Source of the DNA: a bacterium
Lineage (GTDB): Bacteria > Chloroflexota > Dormibacteria > Aeolococcales > Aeolococcaceae
Assembly (NCBI GenBank): GCA_021803465.1
Contig: JAJZLL010000028.1
Span: 1-47,836 of the forward strand
Length of the DNA stretch: 47,836 nucleotides
Reading direction: 5' to 3'
Part shown: positions 1-8,932 of the stretch, piece by piece
How the letters are laid out: every line of letters begins with the position of its first letter
Numbering within the stretch: the first letter of the stretch is position 1
Program-made: the position numbers and the translations under genes
The notes under the pieces: model-generated
Databases searched by the model: none
What the model was told of the DNA's origin: nothing
What the model saw: only the letters and a program-made list of their open reading frames with translations

Positions 1-588
1 TTCTTCTGGAAGAGTTTTTTCCGGTTTGGGGAGAAGCTTCATGTCAGGGGTGCGTACCTTCCCGTGTTTGGTGATGCGCCACGTGCAGGCTCGTACTCCG
101 CAACGCATCTTTCCCAGTACAACCAGATCAAGAGATGGGCCTGGGGAGCAACGGACATACCGTATGTCGCCATCCGCACAGTGGAGCATACGGAGATCCC
201 TGCTGCACTGCGGTTCCGGAGGTTCCGCTACCTCATTTTCAATCACCTTGCGTGGGCAACCCTTCCTGTCCTGCTGTTCCTTGGTGGTGCGCTTCCCGCA
301 ATGATCGATCTCGACTACAGTCTCACCACCACAGCGACCATCATTGGCTGGGTCACAAGCGGCATTCTCACAGTGACGCTCTTCAACACGATCGTGCTCA
401 TCCGGTTTGACAGGAAGATCTGTCCAAAGCCGGAGGAGTGGAGTCCATTGCGGAAGCTCATGTCAGACCTCCAGCTGTTCCTATATCCCGTTGTTGGCAT
501 TGCGCTCAGTGTCATTCCCGCACTTGAGGCGCAGACACGGCTCATGTTCGGCTCATACCTCGAATACACGGTCACGGAGAAGGAGTAG
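1..588 (+). CDS. Membrane glycosyltransferase family 2, C-terminal part (5' end outside window)
   Basis: The frame is open from the first base, so the gene starts upstream of the window; 195 residues are visible. A QxxRW-like element (QYNQIKRWAWG, about residues 39-49 of the visible part) is typical of processive GT2 enzymes that make or modify surface polysaccharides. Three or four hydrophobic segments follow (about residues 78-98, 105-130 and 155-175), as expected for the membrane-embedded C-terminus of a cellulose-synthase-like GT2. It is convergent with trpS and lies beside a polysaccharide export locus, which supports a role in surface glycan assembly. The sugar donor cannot be told because the catalytic DxD region is missing from the window. 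Confidence 0.75.
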   Translation, partial: FFWKSFFRFGEKLHVRGAYLPVFGDAPRAGSYSATHLSQYNQIKRWAWGATDIPYVAIRTVEHTEIPAALRFRRFRYLIFNHLAWATLPVLLFLGGALPAMIDLDYSLTTTATIIGWVTSGILTVTLFNTIVLIRFDRKICPKPEEWSPLRKLMSDLQLFLYPVVGIALSVIPALEAQTRLMFGSYLEYTVTEKE

Positions 589-622
589 CCTGTTCCATTC
601 CGCAGGATGGGGGGCAGGACTG

Positions 623-1708
623 CTAGTAGTACTTCGTGAACATGAGTTGCTGCACATCGCGAAGTGTCGCATCAGCCACTTCACATGCACGCTCATTCCC
701 CTCCCGGAGGATCGCCACAAGCTGGGCGGGATCTGCGATGAGCTGTGATCTCCGTTCACGGATGGGCTGGAAGTATGTGTTCACTGCATCGGTAACGAGC
801 GCTTTCAGGGCACTTGCTCCACCATCACCGATTTCCTCAGCAACTGCTTCCGGTGTGGAGTCGAGGCAGAGGGATGCGAGAAGGACGAGGTTGGCAACCT
901 CCTTCCGGTGTTTCGGATCGTAGGTGATGTTTCGGTCAGGATCAGTCTTTGCTCCCTTGAGAAGTTTTGCTGTCTCATCAGGAGTGGATGCGATCTGGAT
1001 CGCGTTGCGCCTGCTCTTGCTCATTTTCTCGCCATCCACACCCAGGAGCAGCGGAGCATTGCCGAGAAGACCAGTTGGCTCAATGAAGTAGGGAGCGTCC
1101 GGCGAATACCGCTCATTGAACCTGCGTGCAATCGTGCGGGTGAGTTCCAGGTGGGGAAGCTGGTCTTTCCCAACAGGAACGACTGTGCCGTGCATGGAAA
1201 GGATGTCAGCTGCCTGATGCACAGGATACGTGAACATCATTCCTGTGACGTAGTCCCTTCCGGAAGAGCGGATCTCATCCTTCACTGTTGGATTCCGCGA
1301 GATCTCTGACACAGTGACGAGGCTCAGGAACGGCAGCATGAGCTGGTTGAGAGCAGCCACATGGGAGTGGCAGAAGATGGTCGCCTTCCCTGGATCGATG
1401 CCACATGCAAGGTAGTCAGCGAGAATCTCGAGGACATCGGCAGGAAGAGTCGATGTGGCATCGCGGTCCGTGAGTGCCTGATAGTCCGCAATGAGCACGA
1501 AGAGGGGAACCCCCTTGTTCTGCAGGACTACCCTGTTCTCGAGCGTGCCAAAATAGTGGCCAATGTGGAGACGGCCAGTGGGTCTGTCGCCTGTGAGGAT
1601 GCGGTAGCGCTCAGGGTGGAGCGCGAGGTCAGCTCCAAGTGCCTGCGAGCGCGCAACACTGGAAGCGTATGAGGAGGCCTGGTGCGCTGCGTGGGCTGGT
1701 TCAGTCAT
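623..1708 (-). CDS. trpS: Tryptophanyl-tRNA synthetase
   Basis: This class I aminoacyl-tRNA synthetase charges tRNA-Trp in the cytoplasm. The 361-aa protein has the HIGH signature in GRLHIGHYFG (HIGH at residues 48-51) and an intact KMSKS loop (about residues 228-232). Between them lie the TrpS-type stretches ISRNPTVKDE and GKDQLPHLELTR. The TGDRPTGRLH beginning is the style of the TrpS variant seen in many Firmicutes and Chloroflexota rather than the short E. coli type. An N-terminal extension of about 35 residues precedes the Rossmann core, so an internal start cannot be ruled out. It lies 131 bp after gmd on the same strand, separated from it by a strong hairpin, so it is probably transcribed separately. 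Confidence 0.95.
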   Translation of the reverse strand: MTEPAHAAHQASSYASSVARSQALGADLALHPERYRILTGDRPTGRLHIGHYFGTLENRVVLQNKGVPLFVLIADYQALTDRDATSTLPADVLEILADYLACGIDPGKATIFCHSHVAALNQLMLPFLSLVTVSEISRNPTVKDEIRSSGRDYVTGMMFTYPVHQAADILSMHGTVVPVGKDQLPHLELTRTIARRFNERYSPDAPYFIEPTGLLGNAPLLLGVDGEKMSKSRRNAIQIASTPDETAKLLKGAKTDPDRNITYDPKHRKEVANLVLLASLCLDSTPEAVAEEIGDGGASALKALVTDAVNTYFQPIRERRSQLIADPAQLVAILREGNERACEVADATLRDVQQLMFTKYY

Positions 1709-1797
1709 TGCGGGAAGAGTGTCAGAGCTGCCATGTCACCCCATCGTAGCATGGGGTGAGGCGAGAGACCTGCTGGGTGGAAATCGCGGCCACACAG

Positions 1798-1832
1798 GTA
1801 CCCGCACTGCATGCGGGACGCAGTGCGGGTAC
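1798..1832 (-). terminator. Perfect 13-bp hairpin after gmd
   Basis: A perfect inverted repeat has arms at 1798-1810 (GTACCCGCACTGC) and 1820-1832, with a 9-nt loop. It starts 8 bp past the gmd stop codon. No T-tract follows on the minus strand, so it is either a non-canonical terminator or an mRNA-stabilising 3' hairpin separating gmd from trpS. Confidence 0.55.
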
Positions 1833-1839
1833 GCTGCTC

Positions 1840-2877
1840 CTAGGAGACGGGGGCAGTCTGGGCGATCGCGATTTCCTGCTTGACGAGCTCGAGGTCGTTG
1901 TTGACCATCATGTGCACAAGTTCCGTGAATGAGACGGTTGGCTTCCAGTCAAGCGTGGTCCGTGCCTTGGTGGCATCGCCAATGAGAGTGTCGACCTCAG
2001 CTGGACGGAGGAACTGGGGATCCGTCTTCACATACTGCTGCCAGTCAAGATCCACATAGGAGAACGCTGCCTCAAGGAACTCGCGGACACTGTGCGTCTC
2101 GCCAGTGGCAATGACAAAATCGTCAGGCTGCTCAGCCTGGAGCATGCGGTACATGGCATCGACATAGTCCTTCGCATATCCCCAGTCACGCTGGGCATCG
2201 AGGTTGCCAAGTGCGAGCGAGTCCGCTACACCAAGCTTGATCTTTGCGACAGTGTTCGTGATCTTCCGCGTGACAAATTCAAGACCACGACGTGGGGACT
2301 CGTGGTTGAACAGGATGCCGCTCGCAGCGAAAATCCCATAGCTTTCACGGTAGTTCACGGTGATGTAGTGTCCATACACCTTGGCAACTCCGTAGGGGGA
2401 GCGGGGATGGAAGGGTGTGAGCTCCGTCTGGGGAGTCTCGCGCACCTTGCCGAACATCTCGCTGCTGGATGCCTGGTAGTAGCGGATGTTCTTGTTCACC
2501 ATCCTGATGGCCTCGAGAACCCGGAGGGGCCCAAGTCCTGTGATCTCGCCAGTAAGGAGAGCCTGCTTGAAGGAAAGTCCCACAAACGAGATGGCTCCAA
2601 GGTTGTACACCTCGTCAGGAGTGGTCGCCTCAAGCGCATTGATGAGTGAGGACTGGTCTGCAAGATCTCCCTCGACGAACTGGATCGTTGGACAGATCTT
2701 CTCCACCATTGACTTGCGGGGGTTGTTCTGTCCACGGATGAGACCGTAGACAGTGTATCCCTTGCTCGTGAGGAGTTCAGCGAGATATGTTCCGTCCTGA
2801 CCTGTGATGCCTGTGATGAGTGCTCTCTTTCCCACAACTGTCTCCTTCGCTCCAACGTGCATTGGGAATTGCTGCAT
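1840..2877 (-). CDS. gmd: GDP-mannose 4,6-dehydratase
   Basis: It converts GDP-mannose to GDP-4-keto-6-deoxymannose, the branch point to GDP-fucose, GDP-rhamnose and related deoxysugars for surface glycans. The 345-aa extended SDR has the NAD(P)-binding GxxGxxG in [10 protein letters not shown] (residues 22-31), the active-site stretch SSSEMFGK (137-144) and the YxxxK pair in SPYGVAK (Tyr162, Lys166). NHESPRRG and the region around [12 protein letters not shown] are family hallmarks. The first roughly 15 residues are poorly conserved; a Met at residue 6 is an alternative start. A GGAGGGG lies about 16 nt before the chosen ATG, farther than usual. No reductase or epimerase partner (such as fcl or rmd) is seen in the window, so the final sugar is unknown. 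Confidence 0.95.
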   Translation of the reverse strand: MQQFPMHVGAKETVVGKRALITGITGQDGTYLAELLTSKGYTVYGLIRGQNNPRKSMVEKICPTIQFVEGDLADQSSLINALEATTPDEVYNLGAISFVGLSFKQALLTGEITGLGPLRVLEAIRMVNKNIRYYQASSSEMFGKVRETPQTELTPFHPRSPYGVAKVYGHYITVNYRESYGIFAASGILFNHESPRRGLEFVTRKITNTVAKIKLGVADSLALGNLDAQRDWGYAKDYVDAMYRMLQAEQPDDFVIATGETHSVREFLEAAFSYVDLDWQQYVKTDPQFLRPAEVDTLIGDATKARTTLDWKPTVSFTELVHMMVNNDLELVKQEIAIAQTAPVS

Positions 2878-2947
2878 TGCCGTGTTCGGTGTTCCCCTCC
2901 ATCATACGGAGTTTGGGGGTGGAGTGCGCATATACCCCTGGGGGTAG

Positions 2948-4072
2948 CTAAATGAGCGACCTGTACACTGCGATCGTCTGCTCGACAGTCCGTTCCCAGG
3001 TGAAGGTTCGCGCATGGGTGATTCCTTCTACCACATGGCTGGCACGGAGGGCAGGGGATTCCATGAGCTGGAGAATCTCCCGGGCCATGCCTCGGGTGTC
3101 GTACTGAGACGCCACAATGGCCACAGGGGCTGCGACTTCAGGAAGGGACGAGGTCGCAAAGACTGCGACAGGACTGCCGCTTGCAAGGGCTTCGAGGACG
3201 GGCAGCCCAAATCCTTCGTATTCGGAGGGAAAGACAACGCACGCGGTTCTGCTGTAGAGGGCACGGAGAAGTTCATCAGACACATGACCGAGGAGATGCG
3301 CATGCCCATCAAGTCCAGCATGGTGGATGGTCTCCACGACCCTGCGGTGAAAATTCCCCTGCTGGCCCACGATGACAAGGTCGCAGTCATATTCCTCCCG
3401 CACTGCGTTCGTCACCTGGCAGAGGAGGTCAATGCGCTTCCGTGGATCAAAGGTGCCTACAGCAAGGAGATAGGGACGGTCGAGGTGCAGCGGGGCCAGG
3501 ATGCGTTCCGCTTCAGCCTCGGGCAGCGGGTGGAACCGTGGAGACACGCCAAGCGGAATGACATGGATCCTTCCAGGATCGACACCAGCATGTTTCCGGA
3601 GATCTGCTGCAGTGGCCTCGCTGATGGAGATGAGGGCATCAGCCCGCTTCAGGAGCTGGAGTGCGAGAAGCCTCTCGCGCCGGAGCCAGGGGTACCACGC
3701 TGGATAGAGGAACGGGATGAGGTCGTACACGGTGACAATGACTGGGCAGGGTGCAGAAACGGGCTGGGCGTATTCGAGGCTGTGGTAGAGTGCAGGCCGC
3801 ACCTTTCCAAGAAGGCGTGTCATGAGAAACGGATCCGCAACTGGCTGAAGCCGCGCCTTCATTGTGGGAATGTGGACATCGAGAGGTGGAGCAAGTGCTG
3901 CATCCCCTTCCTCAAGATCTCCGTTGCGTGCTCCAAGGAGCAGGCGGATGTCGTCCCTGTACGTGGACTCGCCAAGTCCCCTGAGGAGCTCACGCGCGTA
4001 TGTTCCGATACCGCGATATCGGGATCCGCCCTGGAGCGGCCTTCCATCAAGGACGATGGGCTGCATGTGCAA
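2948..4072 (-). CDS. Glycosyltransferase family 4 (GT-B fold)
   Basis: This retaining glycosyltransferase is about 374 aa and probably adds a sugar from a nucleotide donor to a lipid-linked surface glycan. The N-terminal half shows the glycine-rich acceptor-side element GSRYRGIGTYARELL. The C-terminal GT4 domain has LAVGTFDPRKRIDLL and the EX7E motif in SEYEGFGLPVLEAL (Glu pair near the donor site). The family often transfers mannose, which suits the GDP-mannose enzyme next door, but the specificity is inferred. The start overlaps the end of the preceding GT gene by 26 bp, so the two are translationally linked; a Met two codons later is equally possible. Confidence 0.85.
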   Translation of the reverse strand: MHMQPIVLDGRPLQGGSRYRGIGTYARELLRGLGESTYRDDIRLLLGARNGDLEEGDAALAPPLDVHIPTMKARLQPVADPFLMTRLLGKVRPALYHSLEYAQPVSAPCPVIVTVYDLIPFLYPAWYPWLRRERLLALQLLKRADALISISEATAADLRKHAGVDPGRIHVIPLGVSPRFHPLPEAEAERILAPLHLDRPYLLAVGTFDPRKRIDLLCQVTNAVREEYDCDLVIVGQQGNFHRRVVETIHHAGLDGHAHLLGHVSDELLRALYSRTACVVFPSEYEGFGLPVLEALASGSPVAVFATSSLPEVAAPVAIVASQYDTRGMAREILQLMESPALRASHVVEGITHARTFTWERTVEQTIAVYRSLI

Positions 4073-5228
4073 CCTCCGTGAGGAGTGCGGAGACGTTTGC
4101 CACTACAGTATCCCATGCATACTCTGCTGCCACGTATCCCATTCCAGCAGCTCCGAGCTGTGCAGCCCCACGAGGATCGTTTAGGATGTGCAGTGCACCA
4201 TCCGCGAACTCTGCTAGAGTCGCAAACCTGATGCCTCCCTGGGAGCGGTCTATGTGTCCAGAGAGCACTGTGGACGCACTGTTGGCAAGAACGGGGCGGC
4301 CAAGGGACCACGCATCGAGCGCCATGAGCGAAAGTGATTCATGGGCTCCTGGAATGATCACTGCAGTGGCTCCAGCGATCGCATCAAGCCGATCCTGTTC
4401 GGAGAGATAGCCAAGGGGCGTCACTCCAAGTGCAATGGGAACGTTGCTGCTGTCACCAATGAGGACGAGGGACACATCTGCATGGGCTGAGCGCAGCTGC
4501 TCCATGCCAGCCATCATGAGCTCTATTCCCTTGCCTGGAGTTGTCCTTCCTCCGTAGAGAAAATAGGAACCAGCTATGTGGTGGCGTGAGCGGAACCGTT
4601 CGGGATCTGCTGGACGGGCAATGGTGACGCCAGTTGTGCCTGTGAGAGAGGGCGTGTACTGCGTGAGCGGATATGCTCCGTTCACCAGCGTCTTCTCCTC
4701 TCCTGTGTTGAAAAGCAGTCCATCTGCATGCTCGAAGAGCAGGGCTGTCCCTGGGAGATGGAAAGGCAGCTCATCGTGGGCGCAGGGAAGGAGGAGACGT
4801 GGTCCAGGATATGCAGCAAATCCTGCCACTGTTGTCCAGAAGAGATAGGGGACAAACACTGTCGGGACCGGTTCTGCAGTGCGAAGCGCATCAGCAAGCG
4901 TTGGAGCATAGGGTCCCTCATGCCGTAGCCACGAAGCTTCCCACTGGAGCATGCGGGGAAGCCTGAAGAAGATGCGTGACTCCAGTGCGAACCGGTGCGG
5001 ATGGCGGAGGCGCTCAACAGGAAATCTCGTTACTGTGAGGTTGGGCGAGTCCGAGCCTTCATCATTTGTTCCAGCCCATGTCGCCTCATCCTCAGCCCCA
5101 GTTGTCCAGATCTCGATCTTCCAGCCCCTTTCCGCAAGCTCCTCTGCAAGGAACCGCACAAGGGTCTCAGCTCCTCCGAGAATGGTGGAACCATACCGGG
5201 GAACGACAAAGCGGAGTGCAGGGGCCAT
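4047..5228 (-). CDS. Glycosyltransferase family 4 (GT-B fold)
   Basis: A 393-aa GT-B glycosyltransferase. The N-terminus has a GT4-like strand and glycine loop, FVVPRYGSTILGGAETLVRF. The C-terminal domain has the donor-side elements YFLYGGRTTPGKGIELM and VIIPGAHESLSLMALDAW, the latter in the position of EX7E with Glu and Asp at its ends. It starts 9 bp after the Wzt-like ATPase gene and overlaps the next GT gene by 26 bp, placing it in the export operon. The product is a likely assembly enzyme for the polymer the ABC exporter moves. Donor and linkage are not readable from sequence. Confidence 0.85.
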   Translation of the reverse strand: MAPALRFVVPRYGSTILGGAETLVRFLAEELAERGWKIEIWTTGAEDEATWAGTNDEGSDSPNLTVTRFPVERLRHPHRFALESRIFFRLPRMLQWEASWLRHEGPYAPTLADALRTAEPVPTVFVPYLFWTTVAGFAAYPGPRLLLPCAHDELPFHLPGTALLFEHADGLLFNTGEEKTLVNGAYPLTQYTPSLTGTTGVTIARPADPERFRSRHHIAGSYFLYGGRTTPGKGIELMMAGMEQLRSAHADVSLVLIGDSSNVPIALGVTPLGYLSEQDRLDAIAGATAVIIPGAHESLSLMALDAWSLGRPVLANSASTVLSGHIDRSQGGIRFATLAEFADGALHILNDPRGAAQLGAAGMGYVAAEYAWDTVVANVSALLTEVAHAAHRP

Positions 5229-5237
5229 GGAGTGTCC

Positions 5238-6494
5238 CTACACGTGCGTGGGCTGTGTTGGGGGAGTGGGCGACAGGGAACGGAGGGACCAGCTGCCAGG
5301 CATGCTCATCATTCCGGACCGCTGGTGCTCATCAAGGACATGGAAGGTCGCTGTGTCTGTGAGCGAGTCGTACACATCGCTTGTCATGGGATCGAACAGA
5401 TCGACAGAGAGGGAATAGGAACCCTCAAGGAGGGGAAGCTCAGGAAGCGCATACACGAGGTGGACAGAACCACCCCGTTCAGGAGCTGTGAACGTGTGGG
5501 CACGGCCATCGAAGTCGGATGTCGCAAGAAGGGTTCCATCAAGACGTGACAGCGCAAGCCTGCAGGCGATGTCTGGGCTTGTGGCACCAGTGTTCCCGAC
5601 ATGGACATGGACCTCGAAGGGCGCATCAGTGAAAAACGTCATGTTGGGTCGGACATTGTCCTGGGTTGTGAGGAGAACGTGCTGGATGGAGTAGGTGGAC
5701 GATGTGCTCTCGAGATGCTCCTCTTCGGCAAGGGGACTGCCATTGTCGATGTTGCCAAGCTCCCCGATGCGGCGCTTGTACTCAGTGATGACGTTCTGCG
5801 GCTCACCGTCCGCAATGAGCTTGCCGTGGTCCATGAGAATGACCCTGTCGCAGTACTGGGAGACTGCTCCAAGATCATGGGTGACAAGGATGATGGTCTT
5901 TCCTTCCCGCTTGTACCGTGCGAAGACATCGAAGCACTTCGACTGGAACCGGGCATCGCCGACTGCAAGCACCTCGTCCATGAGCAGTATGTCTGCGTAC
6001 GACTGGATGGCCAGTGAAAAGGCAAGACGCACCTGCATGCCGGAGGAGAAGTTCTTGAGCTTCTGGTCTGCGAACTGTTCCAGTTCTGCGAACTCGATGA
6101 TCTCATCGAACTTTCGGGTGAGAAAGCGCCTCGTGAGTCCGAGGACTGCACCACCAAGAAAGACGTTCTCACGGGCAGTGAGTTCCGGATTGAATCCCAC
6201 TCCAAGTTCAAGGAATGGGGAGACGAGGCCATTCACGTGCATGGTTCCTTCGCTTACGAAATAGATGCGCGCCAGGATCTTGAGGAGCGTGCTCTTCCCG
6301 GATCCGTTGTGTCCGATGATGCCAACAAACTCACCCCGATCGACTGCGAACGACACATCGTCCACTGCGGAAAGGGTGCGGTACCGGGAAGTCGTCCGGG
6401 GATGGGTGAGACGGTATTTCAGGGAATTCGACCGGTCGAGGGGAATGCGGAACCGCTTCGAAACGTGGTCAAGATGGATGACTGGATCCGTCAT
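5238..6494 (-). CDS. wzt: Polysaccharide ABC exporter ATP-binding protein, Wzt-type with C-terminal glycan-binding domain
   Basis: This 418-aa ATPase powers export of an undecaprenyl-linked polysaccharide with the permease encoded just upstream. Walker A is GHNGSGKST (residues 61-69), the ABC signature is NFSSGMQ (about 148-154), Walker B is ILLMDE (169-174), and THDLG marks the switch His. After the NBD (about residue 245) comes a Wzt C-terminal domain of about 160 residues, predicted to be beta-rich. In O-antigen systems this domain reads the polymer terminus. The ATG at 6494 was chosen because it forms an ATGA overlap with the permease stop, although the frame stays open about 230 codons upstream. 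Confidence 0.92.
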   Translation of the reverse strand: MTDPVIHLDHVSKRFRIPLDRSNSLKYRLTHPRTTSRYRTLSAVDDVSFAVDRGEFVGIIGHNGSGKSTLLKILARIYFVSEGTMHVNGLVSPFLELGVGFNPELTARENVFLGGAVLGLTRRFLTRKFDEIIEFAELEQFADQKLKNFSSGMQVRLAFSLAIQSYADILLMDEVLAVGDARFQSKCFDVFARYKREGKTIILVTHDLGAVSQYCDRVILMDHGKLIADGEPQNVITEYKRRIGELGNIDNGSPLAEEEHLESTSSTYSIQHVLLTTQDNVRPNMTFFTDAPFEVHVHVGNTGATSPDIACRLALSRLDGTLLATSDFDGRAHTFTAPERGGSVHLVYALPELPLLEGSYSLSVDLFDPMTSDVYDSLTDTATFHVLDEHQRSGMMSMPGSWSLRSLSPTPPTQPTHV

Positions 6495-7294
6495 AGGTGC
6501 TCTGCAAATTGGGAACTGAGCCTGGAGAAGACGAAGGCGCCCACCAGGATCGAGATGGCGACAAAGACATACGGCACAATGTACAGGCTTCCGAGGAGGT
6601 GGTTGAGAGGCTCGATGGACTGGGTGACGATGCTGTACCGGACATCCTCGATGACCTGAGTGATGGGATTGATCGCAATGATTGTCTGGGCAACATGGTT
6701 CGGGATGAAGGTGATCGGATAGACGACTGCGGATCCATAGAAGAGCAGCTGGGAGAACCATTCCCAGACATGGCCAACATCGCGGAACTGCACATAGAGT
6801 GCGGAGAGGAAGAGGGAGAGTCCAATGGCGAAGAGGTAGATCTCGAAGCAGAAGAACGGCACAAGGAGACTCTGCCACCCAGGATGGATCGTATGGAGAA
6901 ACATGCCAACAATGAGGACGAGGATCATGTTGATGACAAAGGTCATGAGCGAACTGATGGTCGTTGCAATGACAAGAATCCAGCGGGGGAAGTAGGTCTT
7001 CTGGACAAGGCTGCCGTTCGCCACAATGGCGTTCATTGTCTGTCCTGTCGTGTCTCCAAAGAAGTTCCAGATCACGATCGCCACAAGGAGCTGGAAGGGA
7101 AAGTCTGGAGTGCCCTTTCCCATGTGGAACATCTTCGCGAAGATGATGTACATCGTTGCGAAGATCATGAGCGGCTTGATGAGTGACCACATGTACCCGA
7201 GGATCGAGCCCGCATACTTGAGCTTGAACTGGGTGATCGAGAGCTCAAGTATGAGGTTGATGTTCCTCTTCGATTGCGTAAGGGCAGCAGTCAT
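6491..7294 (-). CDS. wzm: Polysaccharide ABC exporter permease, Wzm-type (ABC-2)
   Basis: A 267-aa integral membrane protein of the ABC-2 type. The LKYAGSILGYMWSLIKPL segment is the N-terminal amphipathic and interface region typical of Wzm, TagG and KpsM permeases. Six transmembrane helices follow, with a VQFRDVGHVW cytoplasmic loop and an INPITQVIEDVR element before the last helices. It is the first gene of the minus-strand glycan operon, and its stop codon overlaps the wzt start (ATGA). Together they should export the finished or lipid-linked glycan across the cytoplasmic membrane. No obvious Shine-Dalgarno precedes the ATG. Confidence 0.92.
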   Translation of the reverse strand: MTAALTQSKRNINLILELSITQFKLKYAGSILGYMWSLIKPLMIFATMYIIFAKMFHMGKGTPDFPFQLLVAIVIWNFFGDTTGQTMNAIVANGSLVQKTYFPRWILVIATTISSLMTFVINMILVLIVGMFLHTIHPGWQSLLVPFFCFEIYLFAIGLSLFLSALYVQFRDVGHVWEWFSQLLFYGSAVVYPITFIPNHVAQTIIAINPITQVIEDVRYSIVTQSIEPLNHLLGSLYIVPYVFVAISILVGAFVFSRLSSQFAEHL

Positions 7295-7316
7295 GGAGAT
7301 GTGTCGTCCCTAGCTC

Positions 7317-7365
7317 GTAGCCGTTTAATTGGGTGCTGTTCATACTATTCTATGCACACGGCTAC
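7317..7365. promoter_or_regulatory. Divergent intergenic inverted repeat between wzm and rpiA
   Basis: GTAGCCGT at 7317-7324 and ACGGCTAC at 7358-7365 form an 8-bp inverted repeat with a 33-bp spacer. It sits in the 126-bp AT-richer gap between divergent genes. TACTAT at 7343-7348 is a possible -10 element. A regulatory role is inferred from position only. Confidence 0.3.
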
Positions 7366-7420
7366 CCATGCGGCTCTGGTGCAGCATGCGCCAGGACCAT
7401 CATTACGGAGACGGTGTTGC

Positions 7421-8092
7421 ATGGATGACATGACAGAAGCGAAGCATGCAGCTGCGCGCGAAGCCCTCTCACATGTTTCCCCAGGCATGCTCCTTGGCAT
7501 TGGGAGTGGCAGCACTGTCCACGCCTTCATAGAGGAGCTTGCGAAGGATCCAAGAGGAGTGATGTGCATTGCCGCATCCCGGAAGAGTGCTGACGCGTGC
7601 ACGAAGGCGGGCATACCTGTTGAGGAGTTGGGGCCCTCAATGCTCGACCTTGTTGTCGATGGTGCGGATGCCATTGACCAGGGTGGCCAGGTGCTCAAGG
7701 GACTTGGAGGCGCGCTTGTCAGGGAGAAGATCCTTGCTGAGGCTGCAAGGAAATGGATACTCATTGTCGATGAGACGAAACTTGTCGATCCGCTGCGGGG
7801 GACTGTGCCAGTGGAGGTGCTCCCGTATGGAATGCAGCGCACAAAGTGCCGCATTGAGGAAGCAGTTCATGCTGTGGGCACACTTCGGGAGGCTGGTGGT
7901 GTGAGATACATGACGGACAACGGGAATCACATCATCGATGTGAAGCTGCCCCGCATTGATGATGCGGAGAAACTTGCTGCCCTACTTGCAGCCATACCCG
8001 GTGTGGTGGGCACTGGAGTGTTCGCAAATCTCCATCCCCATGTGATTGTAGCCACTGCCACTGGCGAGACGCGCGAGTGGGATTGTCCATAA
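7421..8092 (+). CDS. rpiA: Ribose-5-phosphate isomerase A
   Basis: It interconverts ribose 5-phosphate and ribulose 5-phosphate in the pentose phosphate pathway. The 223-aa protein matches the usual RpiA length. It shows the phosphate loop GIGSGSTV, the active-site strand DLVVDGADAID (catalytic Asp), KGLGGALVREKILA with Lys, and VDETKLV, LPYG and TDNGNHIIDV. The frame is open upstream, but the ATG at 7421 has a GGAG 10 bp before it and gives the family-standard N-terminus; an ATG three codons on is an alternative. It is divergent from the glycan exporter. Confidence 0.94.
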   Translation: MDDMTEAKHAAAREALSHVSPGMLLGIGSGSTVHAFIEELAKDPRGVMCIAASRKSADACTKAGIPVEELGPSMLDLVVDGADAIDQGGQVLKGLGGALVREKILAEAARKWILIVDETKLVDPLRGTVPVEVLPYGMQRTKCRIEEAVHAVGTLREAGGVRYMTDNGNHIIDVKLPRIDDAEKLAALLAAIPGVVGTGVFANLHPHVIVATATGETREWDCP

Positions 8093-8102
8093 TGGAGGGA
8101 TT

Positions 8103-8179
8103 GGGCGGATAGCTCAGCTGGTTAGAGCGTCTCGCTTACACCGAGAAGGTCACAGGTTCGAATCCTGTTCCGCCCACCA
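8103..8179 (+). tRNA. tRNA-Val (anticodon TAC)
   Basis: A full cloverleaf is visible. The acceptor arm GGGCGGA pairs with TCCGCCC. The anticodon stem TCTCG/CGAGA holds loop CTTACAC with anticodon TAC, and the T-arm contains GGTTCGAATCC. The discriminator is A at 8176 and CCA is encoded at 8177-8179. It lies 10 bp after rpiA. Confidence 0.95.
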
Positions 8180-8227
8180 CCCGCATGAAACGAACGTCCA
8201 CCAGAATAGCCCGCATGGAGTGTGCTC

Positions 8228-8836
8228 ATGGCAACAGTTGCCTCGGTGATGCGTGGTCTCCTATCCCGTCCTCCACGGAATGGACGGTATTATGCAGTCG
8301 CCATTGATGGCAGGGGTGGATCGGGGAAGTCGACACTCGCTGGTGCTGTGCAGGACCATCTCAATGGCTGGACAGTCATTGCTGGTGACGGCTATTTTGA
8401 GCCCCTTTCGGATGGTGAACGCACGATCAGTCCCTCTGGCTTCACGATCTGGGGCGGATTCAATGACAGGAGATTCCAGGAGGATGTGCTCAATCGTGTC
8501 GTGCGAGGTGAACCTCCAGCCCTTCAGCCGTACAGCTATGCGCACCAGGCGTATGAAACACCTTCTGTCCTTCGTGTTGAGAGCGGTATTGTCATCGAGC
8601 GGTGCTTCACCTTTGCGATGCCTGTCGAGTGGGATGCTCGCATCTGGGTGGAAACACCACGCGACGTGTGCCTTGCACGGGCGCTCGTCCGTGAGGAACT
8701 CCCGAGGGAGCAGGTGCGTGCAGTGTGGGAGGAGGTGTGGCAGGTTGAGGAGGATGCCTACATCACTGCCACCCATCCCAGCGGAATGGCTGACTGCATT
8801 GTCGATGGGAGGCTGCCAGTGCTGGATCAGCTGTGA
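8228..8836 (+). CDS. Uridine-kinase-like P-loop NTPase
   Basis: A 202-aa nucleoside-kinase-like protein. Walker A is DGRGGSGKST (about residues 27-36). It is followed by the VIAGDGYFEP strand, where uridine kinases have the catalytic Asp-Tyr-Phe region, then WGGFNDRRFQEDVL and the YSYAHQAYE acceptor region. RIWVETPRDVCLARALVREEL resembles the lid and arginine region of the P-loop kinase superfamily. It probably phosphorylates a nucleoside or small sugar-like substrate with ATP, but the substrate is not determined. The ATG at 8228 was chosen for a GGAG 7 bp upstream, in preference to a GTG two codons earlier. Confidence 0.8.
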   Translation: MATVASVMRGLLSRPPRNGRYYAVAIDGRGGSGKSTLAGAVQDHLNGWTVIAGDGYFEPLSDGERTISPSGFTIWGGFNDRRFQEDVLNRVVRGEPPALQPYSYAHQAYETPSVLRVESGIVIERCFTFAMPVEWDARIWVETPRDVCLARALVREELPREQVRAVWEEVWQVEEDAYITATHPSGMADCIVDGRLPVLDQL

Positions 8837-8932
8837 CTGCCATTTAAGTGCTCCTGGCTTTCCCAGAGGGAAATTCCTGGCAGTGGTATCGTAGAGGTGA
8901 TGCATCGTGGGACAGGGTTCAGGGGAGAGCGT

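Noticed and set aside
588-623. Terminator between the GT2 gene and trpS
   Set aside because: Only a weak imperfect stem (CCTG...CAGG with mismatches) is present, too poor to call.
3014-4081. Long open frame on the plus strand opposite the GT4 gene (about 355 codons)
   Set aside because: It is the antisense shadow of the minus-strand glycosyltransferase, whose motifs and operon overlaps are clear; its own translation has no domain and a Cys/Arg/His-rich shadow composition.
6495-7190. N-terminal extension of the Wzt-like ATPase as a 650-residue fusion
   Set aside because: The extension is the wzm gene read in another frame; the ATGA overlap and family length place the start at 6494.
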